Below are positions 1 to 13,714 of a DNA stretch of 64,000 nucleotides, piece by piece. Each line of letters opens with the position of its first letter. Position 1 is the first letter of the stretch. Origin of the DNA: Aphrophora alni (lineage: Eukaryota; Arthropoda; Insecta; Hemiptera; Aphrophoridae). Below the pieces are notes generated by a model. The model did not search any database. It was not told where the DNA came from and worked only from the letters and a program-made list of their open reading frames with translations. The stretch lies in the NCBI GenBank assembly GCA_963513935.1, contig OY740768.1, forward strand, positions 47,091,142 to 47,155,141. The letters run 5' to 3'. A program made the translations under genes and the position numbers.

Positions 1-1557
1 TAATAATAAAACAGTTGGAGTGGTCAATGAAACGTAATTAATATATCATTTATAAAGTAAATAAACAATTTAAATAATAATACCTAATATTAAAATGATT
101 GTAGTTTCATTAACAGGCAGAACGTCTTTTCTTTTATCATGACATGTCAATATCAATGCATTGTTATATAATGTGACTAACTGTATTACCCCCAGTAACT
201 ATATCTTAGAAAACCCATATGTAATATAGTTCTACTCTACTGAATTTTCTAATTAACCTAACAAGCAAAGGGAAGATGTGAGCAGGTGTACTGAGCTATT
301 TTACAATGAGAAGCAAACATAGATTTCATTAGAAGAGAGCTTGTACAATGTACACAGGCAAACATTAAATATAAGTGTCTGCCCATTAGTTATAACAATC
401 CATTAGTTTTCAGTAAAACATACAACCAGTTATACGTTTAGCTTTTCTTCCAAGTTCTTTGATCGTCAAGAATTTTGGATTATTTATCCATTTTAGTCAT
501 AGATAAAAAATACCTTTCAGATAACCAAACTTAATACTAAATTTATTCATTCACTGGAATATTAACAATAATATTTAACTTATTTACCTTTTCTGAGATT
601 GCTGAATATTAAAACAATGAAATATGTATACGTCATATTTTTTGCCAGCACAAAATGGAAAGGTAAATTAAAAAGAAGAATAATGTATGGAGATAATTTC
701 TGGTGAAACCCTAATCAGATAAGGTACACAACACTAATCAGGAATGCCATTTTTATGTTTTTAAGGTACACAAACTTGTATTTTATTAAATAAATAGTAA
801 CATGAACAATTTGTAATAATAAATGTAATTTTTAAATATAATAAATACAATTCAATGAAGTTTGGATTGCTACTAGATTACTTTTGATATAAGTGATGTA
901 TAGTCTGTTTTGTTTAGAATAATATGTTTTCAACTCGTAAGCATTTTATTAAATTCTTTGAATTTAAATAGTGCAAGGGATTTTTAATTATTAAAGTTGT
1001 GTTTCAAACTTGTAAATAACATAAAACATAAAAAAAGTAAGTAAATAAAAGAAACGTATATTCAATATTAAATTACTAATTTATTGAAAAATACATACAT
1101 TCTTGTATACTAAATGTTAACAATACTAAATTGATATAAAGAAAACTACATCTATAACTTTCATTTTTGCGAAATATGTACTACTTTGCACTTTTTATGT
1201 GTTTATATCGAAACCCATATTGTTAATATACTAATATATCATGATGAAAATATATACTTATTAAATTCACTATACAATAATATTGAAACAATTTGACATA
1301 ATATGAGTCTTATTATTGATATTGGATAGAGAAAGCTAAAAACTGAGTAAAAGGACATTATATTGTTACTACAATTTTGGAGTGGAATTTCACTGATTAA
1401 CTTGATTGTTACATACGTAAGTCTACCGACAATCTATACTAACAGTTGAATACAAGATTGATAGATTTAAATACAGTAAATGGGAAAAGTAGCAAAAACG
1501 AAGGTAATTCAAAATTAGTTGAAATATAATTGTATCAAAAAGTTAGGTGATTTAAAT
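1..1557. other. AT-rich stretch, no gene seen
   Basis: Only short stop-ridden frames in AT-rich DNA. I see no coding signal, tandem repeat or transposon motif before the fold-back element that begins at 1570. Confidence 0.6.
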
Positions 1558-1569
1558 AACATAATTATT
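1558..1569. repeat. Left target-site duplication of fold-back Penelope derivative
   Basis: AACATAATTATT here is matched by AACATCATTATT at 1788-1799, 11 of 12 identical. The two flank the palindromic element exactly, so this is best read as a target-site duplication with one later substitution. Confidence 0.6.
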
Positions 1570-1787
1570 CAAGGATAAAATGAAGCAAAAGCTTAAAGTT
1601 TCAAATATTTTAATAGTATAAATGAGCTACAATTATTGTTTCGCCTTGCGGCATCATCGGGCAACCGCAAGGCGAAACAATTGTAGCTCATTTATACTAT
1701 TAAAATATTTGAAACTTTAAGCTTTTGCTTTATTTTATCCTTGAATATGGAGTTTCAACAAGAAATATCTGCTATTACATTAAAGTT
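1570..1787 (-). mobile_element. Fold-back (solo inverted pseudo-LTR) Penelope-like element
   Basis: Two nearly perfect inverted arms of about 75 bp meet around a spacer of roughly 13 bases near 1660-1673. They are followed by a tail of about 50 bp that ends at 1787. The arms and tail match the pseudo-LTRs and terminal tail of the Penelope-like copy at 30271-31485, but here the whole coding interior is missing. The tail lies on the right, so this copy is reversed relative to the one at 30271. The left arm carries the complete hammerhead-like core on the minus strand. The right arm begins inside that motif and lacks the CCGATGA part. The flanking 12-bp near-duplication argues that it inserted in this deleted form rather than losing its interior afterwards. 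Confidence 0.75.
1629..1660 (-). ncRNA. Hammerhead-ribozyme-like motif in pseudo-LTR
   Basis: Read on the minus strand the motif has CCGATGA, a GCC/GGC stem closed by GCAA, then GAAAC and a short stem ending UA. This is the hammerhead core order. The normally conserved U4 is C, so activity is doubtful. Its arm-III sequence has three extra bases (ATT) compared with the 31395 copy. Confidence 0.4.
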
Positions 1788-1799
1788 AACATCATTATT

Positions 1800-4236
1800 A
1801 TTTGCGTTGTAATTAAATTCATAGTCGGAATAAGAATTTCGGTCACTATTGTGTATATTTATATATATTAACTCCTCTATAAAGTGATAATTTATACGGC
1901 ACAAATCGTGTACATTTTATGCTACTGGTTTTAAATCTCAAGATGTAGACAGCAATATAGCTTAATATCTAGTAGAAGATAGAAAAAGAAACGTGCAACA
2001 ACTGTAGTTAAGGTTATAACCTAATTTTTATATTTATAATTAGTTACATGTATTATTGAAGATCAGATATAATCTCTTGAGTGTGACAGCAACTGGCTGC
2101 AGTATTATATTGGTTAGGGCTAGCGGAAGAGGTTTAGATATTAGTAGGAATTCCACATGAATATATTCAGTGTTGAATTAGTGTTACTGATGATATTAAT
2201 TATATACAAGATGTACATAATGTTTCATTTCAAATTATGCAATATTGTTTCACTTAATAGTATAATAATCTAATTCAATATTATAAAAAGCAAAGAAAAC
2301 TAATATATATAGGCATATATACTTTATAAATTTAGTACTTCGTAGGACATATGAACTGAAAATGGTCATACAAAATACCAAAACGTAGTTATTTATTGTC
2401 AGATATATATTTCTGAGTGAAATATTTATGTTGTTTAATTTTATTAAATAACCAAATGTATGAAAATATAATTTTCTATAAAAACTCGTTTTTTATTTGT
2501 GCAATAAAATTACAAGATGAAGTCACAAAAGAAGAACATACTGACAATGATTGTGACTGCTCAACCACAGTGAAGTGTCAGCAGTATTTGTATGCGTGTA
2601 ACAACTGAGGTTGATTACTTAGGTATTGCAATGTCTTATTATTGCACAAAAATTGGATTTTTGTGAAAATTTTTATTTTATTTCATTTGATTATTGCAGA
2701 TTATACAAGTGTAGCTCATTACACTTGAAGAGCAATAAACCTAAAACAGTAACAAAGTATTTATGTCTTGAAAACTGAGTTTTCTATTGAATATTTCCTA
2801 TATAATTTACCTAAAAGTAAAATATAAACTTTAAATTCTACAGTTATACCTGTAGAAATTCATCACACCACATTAATTGTTAGCTGTTGAAAGGAAAGTA
2901 GCTATCAATATAAGGGTGAGAGTGTTCATTGCTTGCATGGAGTAAGAGCGGAAGCACAATATCAATTTCTCGTAATTTTACTTCCTATCAAAAGAATGAA
3001 ATACGTAATCATGAGTAGAACATGAGTAGAAACAAGAAATTCTATTCCTTTGAACAAGAGCGAAAATAAAAAAAAAGAAACATTTATTGCAGGTTTTATT
3101 ACAGCGGGGGTTTTCAAGCCAGTGTTGTACACATATATTTGTGTAATTACATATTTATGTTATAACTGAAAATTAAATCAACACATGGTGTTCAGTATAA
3201 TTTCATATGTATTAAAATTACAATATAATAGTTTGGCTTTTCCAGAGTATATTTTGCTCCATTAAATAGAAATACTCACTACTCATATTCAATATTAACT
3301 CTGTGTATATCAATAAACTACGGTCATATGCCAAATGATTTTAAAACGATAAAAGATCTTTAATTTCGAGCAAATGTTTGACAGAAAATTGAATTTGTTT
3401 CTATATCAACCACTGAGAAGGTTAGCAAACGTAGGGTTCTCATTTAGTCGTGATTAAAATAATGTAATTACATTTGAGAATAATAAGATGAAACACTTGT
3501 TTTGGGTTTATAATTAGGGTAGTTTAACTGAGCATCTACAGTAGAATTGTTTTTGTTTTTTGTGTTAGGAAATTATTCTATAAACGTGATTTATATTGAG
3601 CATAATAAGTGTTACATTTCAACCAATTAAAGTTCAAAATTTGACGTACCCAGTGAGCACACAAAGTAATTCTACTAATCTTAATTACTTTTTTTTAAAT
3701 TAGAAAATTTGTTAGGTAAATAATTGTAACTGTTGGAGCTATACACAAGTTTTAAGATTTTTTTTGACATTATTTATGACGGATTCTTAAACTGAAAGCC
3801 TGTTAAATGTCAAACTCAACCTGTTTAACTTATTTTAGCTGTTATAAAAGTTATTGTCTTTTACACATGTCAACATAATAACTAAATAGGTAGTAAGTTA
3901 CTGTTATTATTATATCGATTTTATACTTGAAAATTTTAAATCAAGATCATTCAGGGCTTTCCTGCTATATAAAGAATATGTTGGGTCCATTTGTTTCTCT
4001 ATTTAATACAATCAAAGTAAAGATACTCACACTTTTATGACTGTAGGCCTTCTAGTGGAGTTTCCAGTTAAAATGTGATATGTATAATATATTATATTTC
4101 TACTTAAAGAAGATTATCTAAGTCGTGGAATTTTTTGTTATAGATGCATTTTCTTTGAGCAATATCTATAAGAAAATAATATGTTATTGAAATAAATTTC
4201 TAAGGTTTATAATACATGTTTAAAATACCTATAAAA
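1800..4236. other. AT-rich stretch, no gene seen
   Basis: AT-rich DNA with frequent stops in all frames. The 63-codon frame at 2417-2608 has no recognisable motif and I do not call it a gene. Confidence 0.5.
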
Positions 4237-4256
4237 CCTAACCTAACCTAACCTAA
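4237..4256. repeat. Short interstitial (CCTAA)4 telomere-like repeat
   Basis: Four uninterrupted CCTAA units equal (TTAGG)4 on the minus strand. TTAGG is the usual telomere repeat of most arthropods. The run is short enough to have arisen by chance or by break repair. Confidence 0.55.
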
Positions 4257-7004
4257 CTTCCTAAGTAATTATGATAAATCAAATTTATTACTGTAGAGGT
4301 AAATGTGAAGTAGAGTGAATCAATATGACACTTAACCTATAGCAACAAAACTAACCTCTCCCGTACCTGCTTGTGATCGAAGGAGGATAAATTAGATCTA
4401 CTCTGAAACGCTAGAGGAGGAGTAGTAATATAATTAGATGAAGTGCACACACAGGTAGTATCAAAATAACTTAATTTAAAATCAGTTAATTGCTAATTAA
4501 GCTGTGAATGGGAAATTCGCTTAGTTTTTTATTGAAATATGCTTCAGATTTGGTTAAAGCATTATTTGAGCCAAGGTGACATCGAATGGGAGTGGATAAT
4601 CTCCACATAGAATATTATTTTATTATTTTTAATACGTATTTATTCTCTTTAAATAATACTCGGAATTTTATTTCATAGGTTAACAAATATTTTTATCAAT
4701 AAAGAAGTGATACATTTGCATTGAATTCATATTTGCCTAATTGTTGTGCTAAACACAATGACAAAGCCACTATCTAATCATTAATATTTATTTCACATTA
4801 AAATTTGAATTATAACATACACGATATACTATGTATAATTTTTTAAACAACAAACTTACATATATGGTAAATCATTGTTATCATAATATAACTCAGGTAC
4901 AACATTTTGATATATTTTGACTTTTTATACTAGAAAAACCATTTGACCTCAAATTTTATACTCTCTGTATTGTAGTTTAAACGTAGATTTCGTTTTTGCA
5001 CAAAAAGAGAATATGTGCATTTTATAAATAATAATCAGTATATACTTTCAATTCAAAACAGAAAATGTAATTGAACATTGAATTGATATCTCGATTTTAA
5101 AAGTGACGACATTAAACATAATCAACTATGTGTTTCTATAAAAGAAAAACGAGAGTGAAAGTAATATATATAAATTATTGAGGTTGTTTTGGGGATTGTT
5201 TTTCTATGTGCTACTTAAAACGAAAATTATTCATTTGAAACGTATGTCATATAATTAAATCGACAATGAAATTTTAGAGAAAAGGCATGCAAATCTATTA
5301 AACTCTTTGGTCTGTAATAGAAATTATAAATAAAATCGTCCATAAATATTGAATATTTTTACTTACTTTAAATCTGGTCTCAATCGAAATTGTTCTCATC
5401 TGTTAATGTCGTCTAATAACTCAAATAATAAACTTACATTTTAATATAACAAAAGCTTATTTTATTATTATACGCATATAATTAATTGTTGTAAGAATAA
5501 TATTCATTCGGAAAATATCTATACTGTATTTTTAATAGCAGTTACTTTTTAGTAAAATATATTGTGATATACAAACTAAAGAAGAGAGTGTAATAGATGA
5601 AAGGATTGGAAAGAGAAATCAATTAGTTCTTTATTCCGATAAGGCGTGAGCTGACAAACATTCTTTCCAATATTTCAACGAGCAATTGTGATGTATCAGT
5701 CTCTTAGAAGTATTTTAATATCTTTGTTCTTTTTTAGCGAAAAGTTAATTGTAGCACGTAACTTTGGAAATTTCATTGCTATAACTACTTTGCAAATATT
5801 TATTAAGTTTTACCTTCAAAGAATAACATTTTCAGTGATACAATTTCAAAACACTTTTATGTTTTGAACATAAAGATGTCAGTCTACGAGATATATGTCA
5901 CGATTTATTTTCAGATCGAGTGATGTGATAGACTAAACATTAAAAAAGCTCTGCCACGAGGATTCTACTTCATCGGAAATGATTTTTTTCTGGCCTTGTT
6001 TTAAAATAGAGCAGTGTGAAAACTAATTATTTGGCGTTAATTTAAATAGATGTACACTTGAAAGTTATATAATCAATAAATGACCCATGTTAAGTTAACA
6101 ATTTTGTCAAAATAGTTTTAATAATTATATTCAGAAAATATAGATCCAAAATTAACCATTTCAATTTTTAGACCTAATTGGCGAATCACATTATATATAT
6201 CTGGAGGTGATAATGATGGTTACGTAGGTATTGTGTTTTTCGCTGCAATGTTTTACTTTATATTTTTATAGAGAACATATTGAGATGGGGAAAAAATCGA
6301 TGTATCGATGTTCAAATTTTGGTCCCAACTTGACATAACAAAAATTTGTATAAAAGATATCTATGTGTGCATTTGATGGTTGTCTGTATGTTTTTCTGCA
6401 ATGATTAAACAAAAAATCTTATAACAATTTCATGGATGTTTGTATCTAGGAGTTTGCTGATTCATAATTAGTTGTTTTCTGCAACCTTCAATTAATTGGA
6501 AATAATACAAATTTAATGTTTCATATCTTCCATGCATTCGGTTTTAACATTTCAAAGTAATAAAGGACAATACATACAGTACGTCCAATTTAATGTGTAA
6601 CACGGGTTGTTTGAAAGTAGCCGTGCTCAGAGATAGAGGGAAAACACTGCCATGAGGTTTTTCACAGAAGATAATATATCACCTTTATACACTACATTGA
6701 GTTTGACTTAAGACGTTAGTCTGTACGAAGGAAAAATACTTTTTATTCTCGTCTTTCTATCCTTGGCTACGGAATAATACATGTGTTAGTTTACCTCATG
6801 TTTAACGAATTCTTATTACTAGATCTTGTAATTTAAAACACTTCATGTTGTATAAATAAAAGGTTATGCCTCAGAGAAAAGGAAAGCATGACATATACAA
6901 AATGACAAAGGAATCAAGTTGAATGTTTAAAATGAATAAAATAAAATAAATTTTATTAGGCTGTTTTTGCTTTCTGCATTAATTTCAACATTCTGTCTGA
7001 TCAC
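4257..7004. other. AT-rich stretch, no gene seen
   Basis: AT-rich DNA without an extended open frame, transposon terminus or tandem array that I could recognise. Confidence 0.5.
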
Positions 7005-7346
7005 ATGTACATTAAATTCAAAATTAAATCAACCCAGAGAGTTAAAAACCAAATCTCAAAAAACACCGATTGGGATAAATATATCGAAATCCTGCAATCT
7101 GAGTTGTTAGAGATTAAAAACACTCTAGAAACGGAAACGGAACTAAAGAGAGCTGCTGACACCCTACAAGTAATATTTGTTATTTCCTATGAAAGTAGTT
7201 ATCTAGTTTGGGAACGAAGAGTTAAGGCAGAAGTACCTTGAAAAAGTTGTCATGTTGAGAGCTGTTACACCCTAATTTTTAACAGGGAAAAGCTTAATGG
7301 GAACTGGGAGGCTTATAAGACAGCCCTTACAAAATATAATGGGAAT
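7005..7346 (+). pseudogene. Jockey-like non-LTR retrotransposon ORF2 fragment
   Basis: The frame from 7005 reads through a stretch with TDWDKYIEILQ, then ETETELKRAADTLQ. This resembles the linker between the endonuclease and reverse transcriptase of arthropod jockey-type elements, where a W-x-x-Y/F block is followed by a helix ending in an alternating hydrophobic L-T-x-A-I-type segment. After a stop and a frame change, FNREKLNGNWEAYKTAL (about 7278-7330) gives the next block of the same linker, a motif common in these proteins. Only this short slice is present: there is no endonuclease catalytic core and no RT. At about 7346-7365 the similarity stops and Mutator-like sequence begins. It is a dead fragment, either caught by the neighbouring element or left at a deletion junction. 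Confidence 0.55.
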
Positions 7347-7351
7347 TAAGA

Positions 7352-8394
7352 TAGTGAGAAAGGACAACTTACCTAAACCAACGGCGAAGTTTCCTCAGTA
7401 TATGGGACGTATTGTTCCTGTAGTAGGAGAAGTGGGTAAAGAGTCTATTACTGATGCAGTGAAGGAGACAGTGCAGAAAAATGAAGGTGACATTGATATA
7501 TGATAGTTCTAGGCAGAAACGATGTCATGTTTCCCCCAACGACATTATAATAATTGCTTCAAGTGTTGAAACTGGCCACGTTATTGACCTTGAAGTCTTG
7601 AGTAAACACTGTGTGTGCCATGAGAAGGGCAAAATTATACACAAATCAACCTGTGGTGCCAATTATATTGGAACCAGTGGGGGTATGGAGGTCCATGACC
7701 CAAGCATTTTGTTTTCGAGATCAGAAAACCTGTACAATGTAAAATATTTGAAATACCTCTTTGAAAGGATTTGATACAGATAGTGAAGAGCACATATATA
7801 TGCCAATGAAAATAAATCACGAGACTAGAATTGATTGTTCATGTGAAAAAGAGGATATATAAGAAACTACCGACACTCAAAACCTATTTGGGCACAACAC
7901 CGCTGTTCGATGGCGAAACGATATCAGGGTGCGGTAGGTTGACTGAAGTTGCTATGAAATACTATGGCGTTGACATTAGAAGACATACACATGATACTCG
8001 TTTAACTCTAAACGATATGAAACAGGGAGTTTGGATTAGGTTCTTCAATATGCTCTTCAAACTAGAAACCTAATCTTGTTTTATGTCCCAAAAATTCCTT
8101 AAGTTGGTGCAAATATCAGCGAGCCCATTCCGAAAACAAAACTTACGTCCATTAAAAACACTTCCACTTATCTGAAGCTGTTATGACAGCAATAAAAAAG
8201 GTATACCAAGTCCTAGCTGATCCTATGTTTTTACAAAAATGCCTGCACGAAAAAACCCAAAATCCAAGCGAGTCGTACAACAATGTTTTGTTGACTCCCG
8301 TGCTTAAAAATGTTTTCTTATATGTGGAAAGATTAAAATTAGGAGCATATAATGCTACAGTCACATTCAACCATATTAGGTATTTTATAATATA
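7352..8394 (+). pseudogene. Decayed Mutator-like transposase
   Basis: Four frames line up in order with the Mutator-like transposase family common in arthropods. First comes an N-terminal block with NLPKPTAKF and KESITDAVKE (to 7503). Then the frame through 7774 carries the DG-W-QKRGH-like block (degenerate here, around QKRCHVSPND), VIDLEVLSKHC and GGMEVHDPSILF. The frame from 7831 carries HVKKRIYKKL, SGCGRLTEVAMKYYGVDIRR and MKQGVW. Finally the frame from 8183 carries AIKKVYQVLADP, a TQNPSESYNN box (family form TQNPNES) and a FN residue pair near the end. The order and spacing fit one gene broken by at least three frameshifts. Key acidic residues cannot all be placed, and the protein cannot be made from this copy. 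I did not find terminal inverted repeats. Confidence 0.72.
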
Positions 8395-8395
8395 A

Positions 8396-9589
8396 CTTTT
8401 ACTTTTATGTACACACATAACACAACTCACTTATTACATTTTTAAAATATGTATCCAAAGTATACCATAATACATTTTAAAAATACAAACAATTTTAAAA
8501 CTTTACATGTAAAAATATTTTTATATTTTCCTTTTTTATATTTAAACAATTAAGTCAACATTTATAAAATGTGAAAGGAAAGTCAATATATACATTATTA
8601 CTTAAGATTTTAATGGTAGGTAATTTAAATAAAACGAATGAACAGAATTCGTTAAAAATATAATTGTAATGTTTAAAGCTTAAGGAATTTTTTTAAACTT
8701 GAGGACTAACAAATAAATAACATAAATTTACAAGTTTTTAAATTATCAATCTCGTTTAGAAAATTTAATTAATAACAATAAATTTTAGTACATTATTTCC
8801 AAGTGTATAAAATCAATCTTTTTATAACATTTCCATCAACAACATTGACATTTTGTCAATGTATATTATTTTGTAACATTGAAATTAAGAATTCGAAAGA
8901 TATATATTCTGGTTTAAATTTTTGTCCATTTTTGTTAACACATCTGCCAGATTTACCTATTTATATGTGAATAAAATAGTAAATATTCCGTCGAGAGCAA
9001 AACAGTTCAAATTCAAGTATATCAAGTTACTGTTTTTAATTTTAAAGAATATTAACAAATTGTTAGTTTCAATAATTTTCATCATTACAACTTCATGGAA
9101 TATGTACACATAAGTTGCTTATAATAATAATTATTGCAACACCGTTTTGGCATAAATTATATAGTTATTGGGAATGACATGGTGACATGTAATAATACAA
9201 CACACATATTTATAGTTTCTTGTATGAAGGAATGTCTTGCACATTATGAAGGTGTAACGTATTTAACAGGTAGGAAAACACACAAGAGAAATTGCGTGTT
9301 ACATTTTAGATGAGGAATTTCTGTAATGATCTTTAGCATAGTTTTGGCAACTATATGATACTCAAAAAACCAGACAATATGAAGTGGCATCTAGAAGCTG
9401 TTTATATTAATGAGCATTAGTTGCAATATATAACAAACAGTTCCCTTAAGTGAAATTTAATTAATTGGAAATTTAATAAATACAAGTAAATCCTCAATTT
9501 TGTGTTGACTTAATTTTTATAAATTTGTTACGTTTATTATAAACGCGTTCATTATGACTGTATTTCTACAATTAGTTAGGAATATAGTT
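8396..9589. other. AT-rich stretch, no gene seen
   Basis: Very AT-rich. I see only random short frames, such as 8922-9113, which has no motif. Confidence 0.5.
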
Positions 9590-10290
9590 TAAATTATTTT
9601 TAAGAAGCCAATATGACAACAATGATTGTGACAGACCTGGGAAACTGATGAAATTGCTTACCTTGCAAGCAAGGCAGACGTCATTGTTGCTACAATGATA
9701 TATAAACGCTTGTGTGGGTGGAATCTTGGTAAGTGGGCCAATATTGATCAACGGAAGATGTTGTAGCAATTCTTGAAGATTGCCAGCCTGACTTGGTGAG
9801 TAAGGACCTAGGAGTATTTAGATTTCAGACGAAGATTCATGAGTGGCAAGCAGGGTGGACAAACTTCGTGTTTTAAACCTTTAATTATTTCAGAGACAAG
9901 TGATTATAAAACATAACGTAGAATCAGATCTGTGAATCACAACAATTAGTCATTCTGGATTCTTAGTAATTAAGAAGATTAAAATATTAGTAATTAGTAT
10001 ATAAGAGAACTAAGAGAAATACTCAAGTTGTATAGTTTAGTTTAACGTTAAACAACCCAAGCTGTTTTCGGACGTAAGGGATATTTTGTACTAAATTGAG
10101 ATGTAAAATACACTTTTATACTTTAGGAAGTTTAAATTCATTGTAATAATTTTTACAAAAGTACAAGTTTGTGTGACGAAAATTATAAAGAATGAAGTGT
10201 AAATATGTGATCGTATTAGTGAAAACTGGTGTATTTTTGTGTTATCTTCTTTTATATAAATAAATTATTGTGTCTGTGTAGGAGAGTATA
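9590..10290 (+). mobile_element. Possible solo LTR (degenerate)
   Basis: The block contains CTTACCTTGCAAGCAAGGC near 9657-9675 and a TATA-like GATATATAAACGC at about 9697-9709. An A+T-rich tail with AATAAA-type signals follows near 10250-10270. The CTTACCTTGCAA motif followed by a TATA element recurs, on the minus strand, at 27640-27700, upstream of a gag-like fragment. That makes an LTR family plausible. The two blocks are similar only locally, I could not set exact ends, and no target duplication was found. Confidence 0.3.
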
Positions 10291-13200
10291 TTTATATACA
10301 GGTGTGAATGTGTTTTATTAGAATATCTCCTTTATGTAAAAACTTACATAATTTATTTGGGCACGTATATTATATGTAACATATCATTGTAACAGTTCGT
10401 TCTCATGCTTTGTCCTGAAGTTACAATATATCTAAAAACAATCATAATGGTAGTTATATAGAATATATTTAATGCTTATTATTTCAAAATATCACTGATT
10501 GTACTTTAAAATATAGGGAAACAAAACCACACGTTGACTTATAGTTGAAAATTATATCAGCCAAGTAAAGATTGAAATCTAGTTATCATTAAAGTTGTTT
10601 TTTTTTTATTTTTCATATATAAATAAAATCCTGGGGGGGGGGATTTTTTATTTATAATTTTTGTTGTAGCAAAATTTAGTAACAAAATTTAAATGGTGAA
10701 TTTCATAAGTACTATTATTTTTGCAAAAATTGTAAGTGTCTTAAATGGAATCTGTTTTATCTGTTAAACGGAAAGGCATAAACTTTAATTGTAGAGTTGT
10801 AATATTTAAACTCTGAAAAATGTAAAGTTTATAATTAAACATAAAACACCATATACAAATGTCGAGTACCTTAATTACAACAGTTTGTGTATTTATAAAT
10901 GGTTTAAATAAATATGGTTAATTTTTAAAGAAATAATATAAGTATTTTATCATTGTATCATATGTGTATCATAGTAGATGCTTCAAAAACTTCTTAAAAC
11001 CTGGGTCTTCATGAAGTTTACAGAGCATGTACTTATTTTAACTAATAATAATTTAAATTTTAAAATATTTAACTATTACATACATTTTGGACCCTTTTGT
11101 GTATACATATCTCTAAAACTAAATCTTTAGAAGAAAGATAATGTTGTCATCTCACACACATAACTTTAACTCTATAATCATGAAAACGGTATAAGTACGA
11201 TGAGTTATCGAGTACATGGAAAAAGTAAAATAAAATACTTTTTCACCAAGATCATTTATTTTGTTTAAAATCTATTTACTAGTTAATTCAATAATAAATT
11301 AACCCTGTATGATCTGGCAAACAATCACAAAACCCGCAAGTTTAAATGGAAACAAATTATTTACCCTAATTTATAAGTACGCCTTACTTTAATTTTTTAA
11401 ATTATAAGGGCAGACACGTTGACTTCGTGGCTTATTACTGGCTTTACTAGCTTATACATCAGTAATTTAAATGTTGTCTTAAGATTTTGAATTTAGGTGA
11501 GTAAAAAAGTAATAATAAATAATTTTACAAGGATTTTTATTTTTCAGTTCTAGAAAAATTCCTCCTCCAGAATCTGGACTTCCTCATTTAAATTAAACGT
11601 ATTCGTTGCATTCACAGAACATTACAATTATCTGATATCAAATTCATTTAATCAATTTAAAATAAAATAAAATCAATTGTGTATTTGATAGTAGGATGGA
11701 AAGAATACAACAAAATTCATTGTAAAGTTGGAACCATTGTTTATGGCGAAATATTGTAGAGTATCGTTAACTTTGAGAAGAGCGAGTGATGGGTTACTCT
11801 TGAGCATCTTAAAACATATCAAACTTCAATAGCTCTTACATAAATAATAAAAGATTTTATTATGTTGGGTGATGGTAACATTTCCAATTATAATTTGATT
11901 ATTATTATTGTGACATTATTTCTTGACTAGCAATGGTTATCGTTATACAAATCAATTAATGAAAGAATTGAGATGGTAAAAACGAAAAATAAAAATAATA
12001 AACTTAATTGAATATTTCGTGTTATGTTACTTTTGACCCTTCCGTGATATGAACAGATAAGATTTAATGAGTGATTTTTTTTTCAGAGCCTTAAAATACA
12101 TAAAAATGTTAAAACAGTTCTTATATAACATTAAAATTGTTACAATATATACATTTGCTTTTTTATTATTTGTATTTGTTTTATAATTAATTGTATATTT
12201 TTTATAATTAACATTTTACTCTAACAAATATATAAAGTATTTGATAACCTTTAAAAGAAGAACAATAGAAAAACAAGATCAGACACAACAAGCTACACAT
12301 ATCAGTCAAGTTGTACCACCCTTACTTCTAATGTCCAAAAATGAATCTTCCGAAGTGTCCATGTTAAGATTACTAAATGTAAGAACGTATTCCCTAAATT
12401 ACATTATTCAAAATAAAATCACATTTTAAGTCATTTTATACTTGGTATTTTTTTTAAAATATGGAACTATCAGGAGAAAGCTGATTTCAAAATTTGCCGA
12501 AATCCTATATAAAACAAAAATCATACGTACTACGTACTACTAAAATAAAAGTAAGAGATTAAAATTGCAATTGTCCAAATGTTTACCTGTGAATCCACAT
12601 GTTTAACCAATGTATATACTTGTACAGATGAAAAAAGGAAAACAAGTAAAAGTACTGTAAAACTTAAAAAAGGACTGTTAGGAAGTGAAAGTAATAATTC
12701 ATCTGACAACTAAACTGACAGAACTGTTATCTAATCTGTTGTCCATTACACATAAACAACTTACAAGGATATGTCCTTTCATGACAGAACGAGATTTATC
12801 GTTGAAGATTAAGTATTGTTTTAATCATAACCGACAACAATAATATATATATATAGTTTACTGCATTCAATTCGAGTGTGATAATGTAAAAAAACACCTA
12901 TAATATAATAAAAAGATTTAGAATTTATGTAAACATTGATTACAAAATAAAAATGTGGCAAGAGTGTATCTGTATACACTTTAATTATTTATAAAAGCTG
13001 ACATTATCTTAAGTACTAATAAAAAATTCCGTAATTAGATTTTACTATATTTTATCGAAAATTATTTATATGTGAAGGTTAGTAACACAACCTAACACAT
13101 TGTGCCAATTTTGGTTTTATTGGGGAAGATTAAAAAGTTCAAAGCATGTGATTATTGATTTTATAAATTGATTAAAATTATGAATATATCATTTATAATT

Positions 13201-13666
13201 ACTAACATGTTGCTAATATGTAATATAAACAAGATTTAATAACTGAACCAAAAACAATAATAAAACAAACACACAAATCTCTCAAACCAAACACACACAA
13301 AAATATAATTACCAAAAACCGTGGGAAAATAGTGAATCAATTATATGTGTTTAAACGCTACCAATAACACCATAATATAAAGATGATATCAAGATCAAGG
13401 TAATTACCCTCAATTACCTACGCACCAGTCAGTTGTGCTGATTGAAACTGAGATTATCAATTTTGTATTCAAATCATTACTTTGTTGATGAGTTTTCCCC
13501 TTTATGGAGTATTTTTACTTGTTTCACATAATTATTCGTTATGGGTGTATACATTTTGTGTCACAAGCTCTAAATATTAATAACTATTTAATAATTGCAA
13601 AAAATTAACAAAATATGTTTTATCTACGATAAAATATGTTGTCATATCAACAACAGGGTTTTCCGT

Positions 13667-13668
<2 letters not shown>
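10291..13668. other. AT-rich stretch, no gene seen
   Basis: AT-rich and without motif-bearing frames. It includes a run of ten G at 10633-10642, unusual in this base context but otherwise unexplained. Confidence 0.5.

Positions 13669-13710
<42 letters not shown>
13669..13710. repeat. (TA)n microsatellite
   Basis: An uninterrupted TA tract of about 21 repeats. Confidence 0.97.
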
Positions 13711-13714
<4 letters not shown>

